The notes: generated by a model from the letters alone, not told the origin. A stretch of DNA of 64,000 nt from Corynebacterium choanae (GCF_003813965.1 NZ_CP033896.1:310001-374000), one strand, 5' to 3'. Shown: positions 47,848-61,049, numbered from the stretch's first letter. Made by a program: numbers and translations.

Positions 47848-49221
47848 GGCTTAAGGGTCAAAAAGTGTGTCTCAAACCGCCGATTTCTACCACCTGAACA
47901 GCAATGACAACAAAATAATAAGCCTAGAAAGCTTATTCCCCTCTTTTTTCTCCATAACCCTTGACGGCACCACCACCCCATGGTATAGATCCTGTTGGCT
48001 TCAGGGTTATGTCAACCAATCGTCCCCGCTGCAGTATCTGCGGTAACCCCACAAAGAAAAACGGCACAACAACAAAAGGCACCACACGATGGCGTTGTAT
48101 CCACTGCGGTGCCTCTACAAGTAAAACCCGGCCCGATATCACCGCTCGAACCTGGATGAATGAGTTCATCTCCCACCTGACGAGCAATAAAAGCATCGCC
48201 GACATCGCCGCTGCTCGTGGCACATCCCCGAAAACAGTTCACCGCCACTTCCAGCCACTGTGGCTGATCAGCGTGCCCCAACCACACAACCACCCCGTCT
48301 ACGATCAAATCTTTCTCGACGGAACCTACCTCAACGGCGGCTGTCTCCTCATCGCAGCAACCCGTGACTACGTCCTTGCCTGGCGCTGGTGCAAGCAAGA
48401 AACCACCTACGACTACACAACTCATCCGTGATATCACCCCGCCACTTATGGCAGTCATTGACGGCGGCAGCGCCTACACAGCGATGACCTCATGCTGGCC
48501 ACAGACCCTATCCAACGCTGTCTCGTACACGTCCAACGCAACACACGACGCGATATCACCAGCCGCACACCCCAAGGCACCATCATCTACCAACTCGCAC
48601 TCCAGCTCACCCGCATCACAACCCGTGAACAAGCCGACCAATGGATCGACTACCTCCACCAATTCACACAAGACTGCAACAGCTGGATGAACGAAAAAAC
48701 CACCATCACCGACCCCCTCACCGGGAAAAAGAAAAAAGTCTTCACCCATCAACGCGCCCGACGCGCGTTCTACAGGCTCTACCACCTGGCAAAAGACGGC
48801 AAACTCTTCGCTTACCTCACCCCCCATCCCAGCGCGAAGAACCCTGAGGCGTTCGCCTCCACAACCAACTGCCTCGAAGGCGGTATCAACGGGCCTTTAA
48901 AACTCATCGCCAGACAACACCACGGTAGAAAAGGAGAACGTCAACGAACCAATATCGACTGGTGGCTCCACTTTCGCACCCGAGATCCGCTTGATCCCCA
49001 CATCATCGCGAAACAACAAAACTGGGGCAAAGACTCACTCGCTAAAGTAGAAACCCTCACCCCAGTCAACAACAACGAAGCAAACCATCAAACCGGACGC
49101 CCCGCGCTGTACGACAATCATATCGACATCGAGTACACACACTCCGTCGGGATCAGAAAAGGAACGATCTAAACCCCCACAGCCACCCCCACCCCCAGAC
49201 ACACATTTTGTCCCTTAACCC
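47848..49221 (+). mobile_element. IS1249-like (IS256 family) element, copy A, decayed
   Basis: 1374 bases. The ends are inverted repeats of about 24-25 bases: GGCTTAAGGGTCAAAAAGTG on the left, and GGGTTAAGGGACAAAATGTG when the right end is read inward. The 8-base target duplication GCAACGAC is intact (47840-47847 and 49222-49229). The element is 12 bases shorter than copy B because of four small deletions in the transposase gene. By eye no other difference from copy B was noticed. It lies between the iron ABC operon and the 6C RNA and interrupts no recognisable gene. Confidence 0.92.
48009..49172 (+). pseudogene. Transposase of IS copy A, frameshifted
   Basis: Same start as copy B (ATG 48009, MSTNRPRCSICGNPTK). 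A 2-base loss in an ACACAC run near 48417 shifts the frame and leads to a stop at 48431. A 3-base change near 48469 follows (DGGNGAY becomes DGGSAY). A 1-base loss in a C-run near 48507 then restores the original frame, and a 6-base loss near 48566 removes two residues. The remaining frame from 48508 to 49172 is intact, including the conserved Glu region NCLEGGINGPLK. A full-length product is not made unless ribosomes shift. Confidence 0.88.
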
Positions 49222-49305
49222 GCAACGACTAGCAATGAATTAGGTTCGGGGCAGGAAAGGCCTGCTCGCTGCGGTATCTGTCGGATATGCCCTGCGGCGC
49301 AATGA

Positions 49306-49342
49306 GAAAAAAGAAAGAAGCCTTTGCAGTGCAAAGGCTTCT
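49306..49342 (-). terminator. Rho-independent terminator of the 6C RNA
   Basis: AGAAGCCTTTGC and GCAAAGGCTTCT form a perfect 12-bp stem with a three-base loop (49316-49342). On the minus strand a T-rich run follows (TTCTTTTTTCTC read from 49315 to 49304). Confidence 0.92.
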
Positions 49343-49440
49343 CCGGAATTTTCCTAAAGGGCGCGGACGGGAAGGTGGAAGAGCCGAATTCATCAGGGGG
49401 GTGTTGTATCGGCAGTGGCAAATCAGGGGGGTGCAGCCAC
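49306..49440 (-). ncRNA. 6C RNA
   Basis: On the minus strand two hairpins each expose six Cs in the loop, which defines the actinobacterial 6C RNA. The first has stem GTGGC/GCCAC (49440-49436 with 49419-49415) and loop TGCACCCCCCTGATTT. The second has stem GCCGA/TCGGC (49413-49409 with 49387-49383) and CCCCCC at 49401-49396. A strong Rho-independent terminator follows at 49342-49306. The 5' end is not fixed: a small hairpin GAGCTAAGCTC lies just upstream (49454-49444), and TTGCCG/TAACAT near 49520-49555 may be the promoter. The RNA is conserved in actinobacteria; in mycobacteria it regulates several mRNAs through its C-rich loops. Confidence 0.88.
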
Positions 49441-49891
49441 GCGGAGCTTAGCTCAACGCCATCCAACCTTTGGGGGAAAGGTCTCCCCGTCCGACGCGTT
49501 AGTCTTGCGAACAAGACTGAGGCTTATGTTATCCCCTTAGGCAAGACTGCGGCAACATAGTGTGTAAGAACTCACAAATCACTCCCCAAAATGCGCTAGG
49601 TAACGCTTGCGACCTGGACATTTAGAAGCCGGGTGATGCACCAATTCGGGGGTATGGGCAACGATGATGGGCTGTCAACATCTCCCTTTGTGTAAGCCGC
49701 TTGCTGCAAACCTTTACCCACCGGATTGGATGATCACAGCCTTCCTTGGCGTGCCGGAGAACGCAAAGAGGTATCTACGACAGCCGCATTCTTTGCTGTC
49801 CATGACAGCTGGCGGGTGATCACAGTGTGGGCACTGCTGCACCAAGTCGCCCACTGGAATACCTGTGACATAACGGTGCTTTGTACACAAC

Positions 49892-49930
49892 ACAACAGCC
49901 GATCATCAGTAGGTGATGATCGGCTGTTGT
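49892..49930. terminator. Perfect 17-bp hairpin, possible terminator
   Basis: ACAACAGCCGATCATCA and TGATGATCGGCTGTTGT pair fully around GTAGG. It may end minus-strand transcripts from the bgl genes, whose last stop codon lies about 450 bases to the right. It could also isolate the 6C RNA promoter. No T-run is evident. Confidence 0.55.
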
Positions 49931-50252
49931 CTTCACGTTGGGGGGGTGACCGGGTCCGTTAGGCGCGGGGACGCAAAAATTCGGAACGCACGAGGGGGGA
50001 ATCGTGCCGTGGAGCTGGGCTCGACACTGCCCGGTCGCAGCTTGCGCCGTAAACGGTGCAAACTATGAGCGCGGAATGAGGGGGATATCCGTCACTCACA
50101 GAAAGAAACCTTAGTTCCAGGGTCGGGTCTTGCATAGGGTTTGCACTCGTAATACCAATTTTTTGCAGCTCAGCGCCACTGTGGATACCCACTTTCGTGG
50201 GGGTCAAATGGCGTTTTTGGCGTTACAACATGTCCACCTTGCTCGAAGAAAC

Positions 50253-50301
50253 TGCGCACAACTTGCGCAAAGTAGCGCATATTGCGCACATTTCGTGCGC
50301 A
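50253..50301. repeat. Cluster of TGCGCA palindromes
   Basis: Four TGCGCA hexamers (50253, 50264, 50283, 50296) and one AGCGCA (50274) recur at 9-13 base intervals, about one helical turn. This may be a multi-site operator. No gene start lies near; the closest gene is the 3' end of bglA. Confidence 0.4.
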
Positions 50302-50377
50302 ATGTCACGAAGGAAGTTCTTATCCTGCTCCCGCGGCGAGCCCTGGTTTTTCATCTCGGGGGTGCTACCGGTTGGAA

Positions 50378-54344
<3,967 letters not shown>

Positions 54345-54451
54345 TCACAGCAGGTGAATCCTGTGGTGTTACTTCCCGCAACGGTGAATGATGTTGCAGT
54401 GTTGCAGGTGGTAGCCACCCAGCCCGGCGGAGCAGCAACCTTCCGGCAGCC

Positions 54452-55351
54452 CTAGGGCGGGCTGGGATCGGTGGTGGATGCCGGCTCGGTGGGGGCTTGT
54501 TGGATCAGGCGCGCTAAATGAATCGCCAGATACAAGCCTTCAGCTTCCTCAACGTGGAAGTCGTAGGTTGCCAGCAGGAAGAGTCGAATTTTTTCACTAC
54601 AGGCACTAATCCGTGGATGAGTGGTGGTGATCTCTTCCAGCATCCGCTGGGCATGTGCTTGGCTGGTGCCCAGCGGTAAGGATTCGTTGCGAACCAGCCG
54701 GCGGATAAAAAACTTCAAGTGGGTGATGAAACGCTGATAGCTCAAGGAGGAAGGATCCAGGCGCAGCCGCAAGTCTTGTTCGACAAGTTTGGTGACTTCC
54801 CGAATCACATGGGTGATCTGGCTGACTTCCTCTGGCTGTTCGCCATTGCTCGCGTTGATGATGTGCAGTGCCACAAATGCGGCCTCCGCATCAGTGAGAC
54901 GCACCGCGAACTGTTCGTTGACCAGGCGGACAGCAAGCAGACCGGCTTGGAATTCTTCCGGATAAAATTCGGCAAGCTCCGCAAAAAGCAGCGGCGGCAG
55001 TTCATTGCCGTGCCGGGCACGGTGGAGCGCCCCTTGCAGATGATCAGCAAGCGGCAGCAGCACATTCGTTGTCATAAGGGTGGGCAGTGCTGCTGCGGCC
55101 ACGTCGAGCACATGCTGGGCGATCGACAGCAGTTCGGGATCGATTGCTGCCAAGACGGCAAGTGCGTGGGGATCCTCCCGCACCGGGGTGCGCTGGCCGG
55201 CAAGAGAAAATAGCTTCTCAATTTTGGTCTGGTCGACCGGGCCGCCGACTGTCACCCCAAATCCGACGCCTTTGCCGGTGACGATCGCTTCCTCGCCGCG
55301 ACGGGTTGCGACAACAACGGCATTGTTGTTGAGGCGTTTGATAACCTGCAT
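54452..55351 (-). CDS. bglG: BglG/LicT-type antiterminator, cut off from its RBS and promoter by an IS
   Basis: 299 residues from ATG 55351. The RNA-binding CAT domain is at the N-terminus (MQVIKRLNNNAVVVATRRGE, then VTGKGVGFGV). Two PRD domains follow (about 70-170 and 175-290), with conserved His in LADHLQGALHRARHGNEL, PEEFQAGLLAVRLVNEQF and AFVALHIINAS. Such proteins bind RAT hairpins in bgl leader mRNA and prevent termination when the PTS substrate is present. IS copy B sits directly upstream: the start codon lies in the 8-base target duplication, while the native AAGGAG (56756-56751) is now 1.4 kb away. The frame stays open into the IS to 55489, giving a possible 46-residue fusion peptide. 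Expression is probably low or IS-driven. Confidence 0.9.
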   Translation of the reverse strand: MQVIKRLNNNAVVVATRRGEEAIVTGKGVGFGVTVGGPVDQTKIEKLFSLAGQRTPVREDPHALAVLAAIDPELLSIAQHVLDVAAAALPTLMTTNVLLPLADHLQGALHRARHGNELPPLLFAELAEFYPEEFQAGLLAVRLVNEQFAVRLTDAEAAFVALHIINASNGEQPEEVSQITHVIREVTKLVEQDLRLRLDPSSLSYQRFITHLKFFIRRLVRNESLPLGTSQAHAQRMLEEITTTHPRISACSEKIRLFLLATYDFHVEEAEGLYLAIHLARLIQQAPTEPASTTDPSPP

Positions 55352-55355
55352 CGGG

Positions 55356-56741
55356 GGCTTAAGGGTCAAAAAGTGTGTCTCAAACCGCCGATTTCTACCA
55401 CCTGAACAGCAATGACAACAAAATAATAAGCCTAGAAAGCTTATTCCCCTCTTTTTTCTCCATAACCCTTGACGGCACCACCACCCCATGGTATAGATCC
55501 TGTTGGCTTCAGGGTTATGTCAACCAATCGTCCCCGCTGCAGTATCTGCGGTAACCCCACAAAGAAAAACGGCACAACAACAAAAGGCACCACACGATGG
55601 CGTTGTATCCACTGCGGTGCCTCTACAAGTAAAACCCGGCCCGATATCACCGCTCGAACCTGGATGAATGAGTTCATCTCCCACCTGACGAGCAATAAAA
55701 GCATCGCCGACATCGCCGCTGCTCGTGGCACATCCCCGAAAACAGTTCACCGCCACTTCCAGCCACTGTGGCTGATCAGCGTGCCCCAACCACACAACCA
55801 CCCCGTCTACGATCAAATCTTTCTCGACGGAACCTACCTCAACGGCGGCTGTCTCCTCATCGCAGCAACCCGTGACTACGTCCTTGCCTGGCGCTGGTGC
55901 AAGCAAGAAACCACCTACGACTACACACAACTCATCCGTGATATCACCCCGCCACTTATGGCAGTCATTGACGGCGGAAACGGCGCCTACACAGCGATGA
56001 CCTCATGCTGGCCACAGACCCCTATCCAACGCTGTCTCGTACACGTCCAACGCAACACACGACGCGATATCACCAGCCGACCCCGCACACCCCAAGGCAC
56101 CATCATCTACCAACTCGCACTCCAGCTCACCCGCATCACAACCCGTGAACAAGCCGACCAATGGATCGACTACCTCCACCAATTCACACAAGACTGCAAC
56201 AGCTGGATGAACGAAAAAACCACCATCACCGACCCCCTCACCGGGAAAAAGAAAAAAGTCTTCACCCATCAACGCGCCCGACGCGCGTTCTACAGGCTCT
56301 ACCACCTGGCAAAAGACGGCAAACTCTTCGCTTACCTCACCCCCCATCCCAGCGCGAAGAACCCTGAGGCGTTCGCCTCCACAACCAACTGCCTCGAAGG
56401 CGGTATCAACGGGCCTTTAAAACTCATCGCCAGACAACACCACGGTAGAAAAGGAGAACGTCAACGAACCAATATCGACTGGTGGCTCCACTTTCGCACC
56501 CGAGATCCGCTTGATCCCCACATCATCGCGAAACAACAAAACTGGGGCAAAGACTCACTCGCTAAAGTAGAAACCCTCACCCCAGTCAACAACAACGAAG
56601 CAAACCATCAAACCGGACGCCCCGCGCTGTACGACAATCATATCGACATCGAGTACACACACTCCGTCGGGATCAGAAAAGGAACGATCTAAACCCCCAC
56701 AGCCACCCCCACCCCCAGACACACATTTTGTCCCTTAACCC
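55356..56741 (+). mobile_element. IS1249-like (IS256 family) element, copy B, complete
   Basis: 1386 bases, same ends as copy A. The 8-base target duplication GCATCGGG is at 55348-55355 and 56742-56749. The insertion splits the bglG translation start from its Shine-Dalgarno sequence. The transposase reads opposite to bglG. The near-identity with copy A suggests recent transposition. Confidence 0.94.
55517..56692 (+). CDS. IS1249-like transposase (IS256/Mutator family), intact
   Basis: 391 residues from ATG 55517 (MSTNRPRCSICGNPTKKNG). A TTG at 55469 would add 16 residues without homology value. An N-terminal zinc ribbon with CSICGNP and CIHCGAS is followed by a helix-turn-helix-like part (SIADIAAARGTSPKTVHRHF). 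The DDE triad is probably Asp in FLDGTYLNGG, Asp in AVIDGGNGAY and Glu in TNCLEGGINGPL. It moves copy B and can act in trans on copy A, whose own transposase gene is broken. Confidence 0.92.
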   Translation: MSTNRPRCSICGNPTKKNGTTTKGTTRWRCIHCGASTSKTRPDITARTWMNEFISHLTSNKSIADIAAARGTSPKTVHRHFQPLWLISVPQPHNHPVYDQIFLDGTYLNGGCLLIAATRDYVLAWRWCKQETTYDYTQLIRDITPPLMAVIDGGNGAYTAMTSCWPQTPIQRCLVHVQRNTRRDITSRPRTPQGTIIYQLALQLTRITTREQADQWIDYLHQFTQDCNSWMNEKTTITDPLTGKKKKVFTHQRARRAFYRLYHLAKDGKLFAYLTPHPSAKNPEAFASTTNCLEGGINGPLKLIARQHHGRKGERQRTNIDWWLHFRTRDPLDPHIIAKQQNWGKDSLAKVETLTPVNNNEANHQTGRPALYDNHIDIEYTHSVGIRKGTI

Positions 56742-57100
56742 GCATCGGGGCTCCTTCGAGATTTCGTCATTTTGGGGTGGAAATGCGAAATGACCTGCCC
56801 GAGAACACTGGTCTGTTCGTCCGGAAGGGGCGATACAATCCAGCGCACAGCTGCAGGCGTGCACGCGCACGAGGTGTAAAACCCGGTGCGGAAACACCGT
56901 CCAAGCTGTGCTGTGTACAGCGATCGAATACTTTTCCCCAGGTGTCGACTGGTTCGTCGCCTTTGCGCGGCGGGAACCTTAGCAACCGTGCGGAATGGTT
57001 CGAAAACAGCACACAGTGTGGCAGGTCAAGCTGGCAAGCTTCAGCGATCTGAAGCGCCATCACTATCCTTGTAGTTGTCCTCACGCTAGCACTATCGCCG
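56742..57100 (-). promoter_or_regulatory. Displaced bglG leader and promoter region
   Basis: The native 5' region of bglG now lies on the far side of IS copy B. It ends with AAGGAG (56756-56751) and a duplicated ATG (56745-56743), which would open only a short frame into the IS. A hairpin with arms ATTTCG-CATTT and AAATG-CGAAAT lies at about 56760-56795. The string GGATTGTATCG (about 56844-56834, minus strand) weakly resembles the start of a RAT element, but the rest does not fit. Confidence 0.6.
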
Positions 57101-57412
57101 TGATGAGCGCAATAGCCGTCGGTGTGATGTGAGCATCTCGTGGATTGGGGGATGGGTTTGCTTGCAGGTTCCCCGATGCAGCGTTCGCGGGACGGTCAGG
57201 GGAGTGGATTTGGCACATGGTGGGGTGGTTGGTGAAGGGGGGAAGGTAGCGGCAGGGGGATCGCTGCTGGTGGGGATAGTTGATCGGGGTAGGGTCGCTG
57301 CACAAAGCTGTGCAAACCATGCCGAACTAAGCGGTTCACTATTGCGGGAAAAAGGCTGCTAAAGCAGCGCAGCTACCCCCGGCAACCAGGATGTTTTTAT
57401 TCAGTTTAGCTT
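57101..57412. other. Region upstream of metH
   Basis: About 310 bases between the displaced bglG leader and the metH operator. No gene or cobalamin riboswitch signature was recognised. The metH promoter should lie in the last 60 bases. Confidence 0.4.
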
Positions 57413-57428
57413 TGGACTACTCTGTCTA
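57413..57428 (+). promoter_or_regulatory. McbR-like operator at metH
   Basis: TGGAC-TACTCT-GTCTA matches the McbR operator TAGAC-N6-GTCTA in nine of ten bases and ends three bases before ATG 57432. The TACTCT in the centre could be the -10 hexamer of a leaderless transcript, which the repressor would cover. McbR represses methionine and cysteine genes in corynebacteria. Confidence 0.7.
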
Positions 57429-57431
57429 GTC

Positions 57432-60400
57432 ATGGCTGAATATCCGGCGAAACGTGATCTGCTTGCCGCCCTCAAACAACGGGTGGTGATCGGCGACGGT
57501 GCTATGGGCACCCAGCTGCAGGAATATGACCTCGATGTGGAGCAAGATTTCCTCGGCCACGAAGGCTGTAATGAGGTACTCAACCGCACCCGTCCCGATG
57601 TGGTCGCCGCCATTCACCGCAGCTATTTTGCGGCCGGCGCCGACCTGGTGGAGACCAACACCTTCGGCTGTAATCATCCAAACCTCAACGACTATGGGAT
57701 TGCCGACGAATGTCGAGAACTTGCCCGGTTGGGGGCACAGATTGCCCGCGAGGTCGCTGACGAATTCGGCCCCGGTGACGACGGTATTCCCCGGTTTGTG
57801 GTCGGCGCCCTAGGTCCTGGCACGAAACTCCCCTCGCTGGGTCATGCCCCCTTTGGGTTGCTGCGCGACTACTACCAGCAAGCAGGTCTTGGCCTGGTCG
57901 AAGGTGGTGCGGATGCGATTCTGATCGAAACCGCCCAAGATCTTTTGCAGGTCAAAGCTGCGGTTCACGGGGTGCGGGCAGCATTTCAAGAACTCGATCG
58001 GCAACTGCCAATTTTGGTGCATCTCACCGTAGAGACCACCGGCACCATGCTGGTGGGTTCTGATATCGCCGCCGCCTATACTGCTGTTTCTGCCCTGGGC
58101 GTGGACGGTATCGGGCTCAACTGTGCCACCGGTCCTGATGAGATGAGTGAGCATCTGCGGTATCTGTCACAAACGTCAACCGTGCCAATCAGTGTGATGC
58201 CAAATGCTGGCCTGCCCGAACTTGGCCCCAATGGGGCGGTGTATCCGCTTGCGCCAGCAGGTCTTGCTACCGCCTTGGGGAAGTTTGTCACCGACTATGG
58301 GCTGCGCCTGGTGGGCGGCTGCTGCGGCACCACCCCGGAACATATCCGACAGGTCAAAGACGTTGTCAGCACCCTCACCCCGAAAACCCGGGACACAAGT
58401 GCAGGTACCATCCCCGGCGGCTGCGTGTCATCGCTCTATGCACAAGTACCACTCACCCAAGACACTGGTATTACCCTCATCGGGGAGCGAACCAATGCCA
58501 ACGGCTCTAAAGCCTTCCGGGAGGCGATGCTGGCCGGCGACATGGACACCTGTATCGACATTGCGAAAACCCAATCCCGCGACGGTGCTCACCTCTTAGA
58601 TCTGTGCGTCGACTATGTTGGCCGCGACGGGGTGGAAGACATGCGCCGGCTGGCGCCGCTGATCGCCACCGCCTCCACGCTGCCGGTGATGATCGACTCG
58701 ACGGAACCTGCCGTCATTGAAGCCGGATTGGAATGCTTCGGTGGCCGCTGTGCTGTGAACTCGGTGAACTTTGAAGACGGCGACGGGCCGGATTCCCGCT
58801 ACCGGAAAATAATGGATGCAGTTGCCCGCCACGGCGCTGCTGTTGTTGCACTGACCATCGACGAACAAGGACAAGCCCGCACCCGGGAAGATAAAGTCGC
58901 CATTGCCTCCCGGCTTATTGACGACATCACCGGCACCTACGGTCTGCAGCAGGAAGACATTATTGTCGACTGTTTAACCTTCCCGATCTCCACCGGCCAG
59001 GAAGAAACCCGCCGCGACGGTATTGAAACCATCGAAGCGATCAGGGAACTGAAACAACGCTACCCGCGGGTGCACACCACCCTTGGGCTGTCGAATATCT
59101 CCTTTGGACTCAACCCTGCCGCCCGGCAAGTCTTAAACTCGGTATTTCTTCACGAAGCGATCGCGGCCGGCCTTGACTCGGCGATCGCCCACTCGTCGAA
59201 ACTCTTGCCGATGAACCAGATTGATGACCGGCAGCGTGAAGTCGCCCTCGACATGGTGTGGGATCGTCGCCGTGACGACTATGATCCACTAGCTACCTTT
59301 ATGGAATTGTTTGCCGGAGTCGATGCGAAAGGGGCAGCCGATGCACGGGCGGAAAAACTCGCCGCCATGCCGCTGGCCGATCGTCTCGCGCAGCGGATTA
59401 TCGATGGGGAAAAACACGGACTGATCGAAGACCTCGATCTTGCCCGCCAAGAAAAAGACCCGTTGGCCATCATCAATCAAGACCTCCTGCGCGGCATGCA
59501 AGAAGTCGGGGAACTCTTCGGCTCCGGGAAAATGCAGCTGCCCTTTGTGCTGCAGTCCGCTGAAACCATGAAACTTGCAGTCAGTCACCTAGAACAGTTC
59601 ATGGCGGCAGAATCTTCCGGCAGCAACAAAGGCACCGTGGTGCTGGCCACCGTCAAAGGTGACGTCCACGATATTGGGAAAAACCTTGTCGACATTATCC
59701 TGTCGAATAACGGCTACGATGTCGTCAATCTGGGAATTAAACAACCCATTGCCACGATTTTATCCGCCGCCGAAGAGCACGCCGCCGATGCGGTAGGCAT
59801 GTCTGGTCTGCTGGTGAAATCCACCGTGGTGATGAAAGAAAACCTGCAAGCCATCAACGAGGCAGGGCGATTCGATATTCCAGTGATTCTCGGTGGGGCG
59901 GCGCTGACCCGCGGCTATGTGGAAGATGATCTCACCAAGGTCTATGAAGGTGACGTCCACTATGCCAAAGACGCCTTTGAGACCCTTCGCCTCGTCGACG
60001 AGATTATGGCGGAAAAACGCGGGCACACCACCGATCAGGACAACCCTGAACTCGTCGCTCAAGCGCAGCAGCGGGCTGCCGACCGGGCTGCCCGAGCGGC
60101 GCGCCGGGAACGGGCAAAACAAATTGCGGCGAAACGGAAAGCGGAAGCCGCCCCAGTGGAAGTCCCGGAACGTTCCGCGGTGGCGGCTACGATCCCGCGT
60201 GCAACACCACCATTCTGGGGAACCCGAGTGGTCAAAGGGTTGCCGGTGAGCGAATATTTAGCGAATTTGGATGAGCGCGCCCTGTTTATGGGGGTGTGGG
60301 GTTTGAAAGGCACCCGTGGCGGGGATGGTCCGACCTTCGATGAGCTGGTGGAAGAAGTTGGTCGCCCGCGGCTGCGGGGCTGGCTCAACGAGCTGAAAGC

Positions 60401-61031
60401 GGAAAAAATCTTAGACCATGCGGCAGTGGTGTACGGCTATTTCCCGGCGGTCAGCGAAGGGGATACGGTGCATCTGCTCACTGAGCCGGATCCGAATGCG
60501 CCGATTCGAACCAGTTTCACCTTCCCCCGCCAGCAGCGGGGCAGGCATCTGTGTATTGCTGACTTTATTTTGGATCAAAAGCAAGCCCGGGAAACTGGCC
60601 AAGTGGATGTGTTCCCGCTGCAGCTTGTCACGATGGGGAATCCTATTGCTGAGTATGCAAATCAGCTGTTTGCGGCCGAACGATACCGGGAATATTTAGA
60701 GGTGCACGGGATCGGTGTGCAGTTGACGGAGGCGCTAGCAGAATATTGGCATTCCCGGATTCGCAAAGAGCTCGCTTTGGACGGTCAGGAAATGGTTGGT
60801 GACTATGATGCGGTGGATCCGAAACGGTTCTTTGATCTGGACTATCGGGGCGCCCGCTATTCCTTCGGCTATGGCTCCTGCCCGGATCTTGCGCCGCGCC
60901 GCACTGTGGTGGAGCTGCTTGATGCGCAGCGTATCGGGGTAGAGATCTCGGAGGAGTTGCAGCTGCATCCTGAACAGTCGACAGATGCATTTGTGCTCTA
61001 CCACCCGGAGGCCAAATACTTTAACACCTAG
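57432..61031 (+). CDS. metH: Cobalamin-dependent methionine synthase (MetH)
   Basis: 1199 residues with all four modules in order. The homocysteine-binding module is ~1-325 with zinc ligands in GLNCATGPDEM and VGGCCGTTPEHI. The folate-binding module is ~345-620 (LIGERTNANGSKAFREAMLA, INSTEP-like MIDSTEPAVIEAG). The cobalamin module is ~640-870 with the His loop VKGDVHDIGKNLVDIIL. The reactivation domain is ~900-1199 (YRGARYSFGYGSCPDLAPRR). An Arg/Ala-rich linker lies at ~865-905. The enzyme transfers the methyl group from methyltetrahydrofolate via cobalamin to homocysteine. An McbR-like box overlaps the start region. A terminator follows, so it is monocistronic. Confidence 0.97.
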   Translation: MAEYPAKRDLLAALKQRVVIGDGAMGTQLQEYDLDVEQDFLGHEGCNEVLNRTRPDVVAAIHRSYFAAGADLVETNTFGCNHPNLNDYGIADECRELARLGAQIAREVADEFGPGDDGIPRFVVGALGPGTKLPSLGHAPFGLLRDYYQQAGLGLVEGGADAILIETAQDLLQVKAAVHGVRAAFQELDRQLPILVHLTVETTGTMLVGSDIAAAYTAVSALGVDGIGLNCATGPDEMSEHLRYLSQTSTVPISVMPNAGLPELGPNGAVYPLAPAGLATALGKFVTDYGLRLVGGCCGTTPEHIRQVKDVVSTLTPKTRDTSAGTIPGGCVSSLYAQVPLTQDTGITLIGERTNANGSKAFREAMLAGDMDTCIDIAKTQSRDGAHLLDLCVDYVGRDGVEDMRRLAPLIATASTLPVMIDSTEPAVIEAGLECFGGRCAVNSVNFEDGDGPDSRYRKIMDAVARHGAAVVALTIDEQGQARTREDKVAIASRLIDDITGTYGLQQEDIIVDCLTFPISTGQEETRRDGIETIEAIRELKQRYPRVHTTLGLSNISFGLNPAARQVLNSVFLHEAIAAGLDSAIAHSSKLLPMNQIDDRQREVALDMVWDRRRDDYDPLATFMELFAGVDAKGAADARAEKLAAMPLADRLAQRIIDGEKHGLIEDLDLARQEKDPLAIINQDLLRGMQEVGELFGSGKMQLPFVLQSAETMKLAVSHLEQFMAAESSGSNKGTVVLATVKGDVHDIGKNLVDIILSNNGYDVVNLGIKQPIATILSAAEEHAADAVGMSGLLVKSTVVMKENLQAINEAGRFDIPVILGGAALTRGYVEDDLTKVYEGDVHYAKDAFETLRLVDEIMAEKRGHTTDQDNPELVAQAQQRAADRAARAARRERAKQIAAKRKAEAAPVEVPERSAVAATIPRATPPFWGTRVVKGLPVSEYLANLDERALFMGVWGLKGTRGGDGPTFDELVEEVGRPRLRGWLNELKAEKILDHAAVVYGYFPAVSEGDTVHLLTEPDPNAPIRTSFTFPRQQRGRHLCIADFILDQKQARETGQVDVFPLQLVTMGNPIAEYANQLFAAERYREYLEVHGIGVQLTEALAEYWHSRIRKELALDGQEMVGDYDAVDPKRFFDLDYRGARYSFGYGSCPDLAPRRTVVELLDAQRIGVEISEELQLHPEQSTDAFVLYHPEAKYFNT

Positions 61032-61049
61032 CATCGTCGTAATAAGACC

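Larger units (their letters stand above)
49455..50377. other. Non-coding stretch between 6C RNA and bglA
   Basis: About 920 bases without a supported gene. It contains the presumed 6C promoter region with a small hairpin AGTCTTG-CGAA-CAAGACT (about 49501-49518), a 17-bp perfect hairpin at 49892-49930 and a cluster of TGCGCA motifs at 50253-50301. Open frames here are short and show no family resemblance. Confidence 0.5.

Noticed and set aside
47961..48008. Extended start of the transposase (TTG)
   Set aside because: The ATG 48 bases downstream starts just before the zinc ribbon, and the added residues are not typical.
49215..49514. Open frame of 99 codons on the minus strand
   Set aside because: It spans the 6C RNA and its terminator; the translation has no family resemblance.
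56820..56860. RAT element upstream of bglG
   Set aside because: Only GGATTGT is shared with the consensus; the rest of the sequence and the expected overlapping terminator are lacking.
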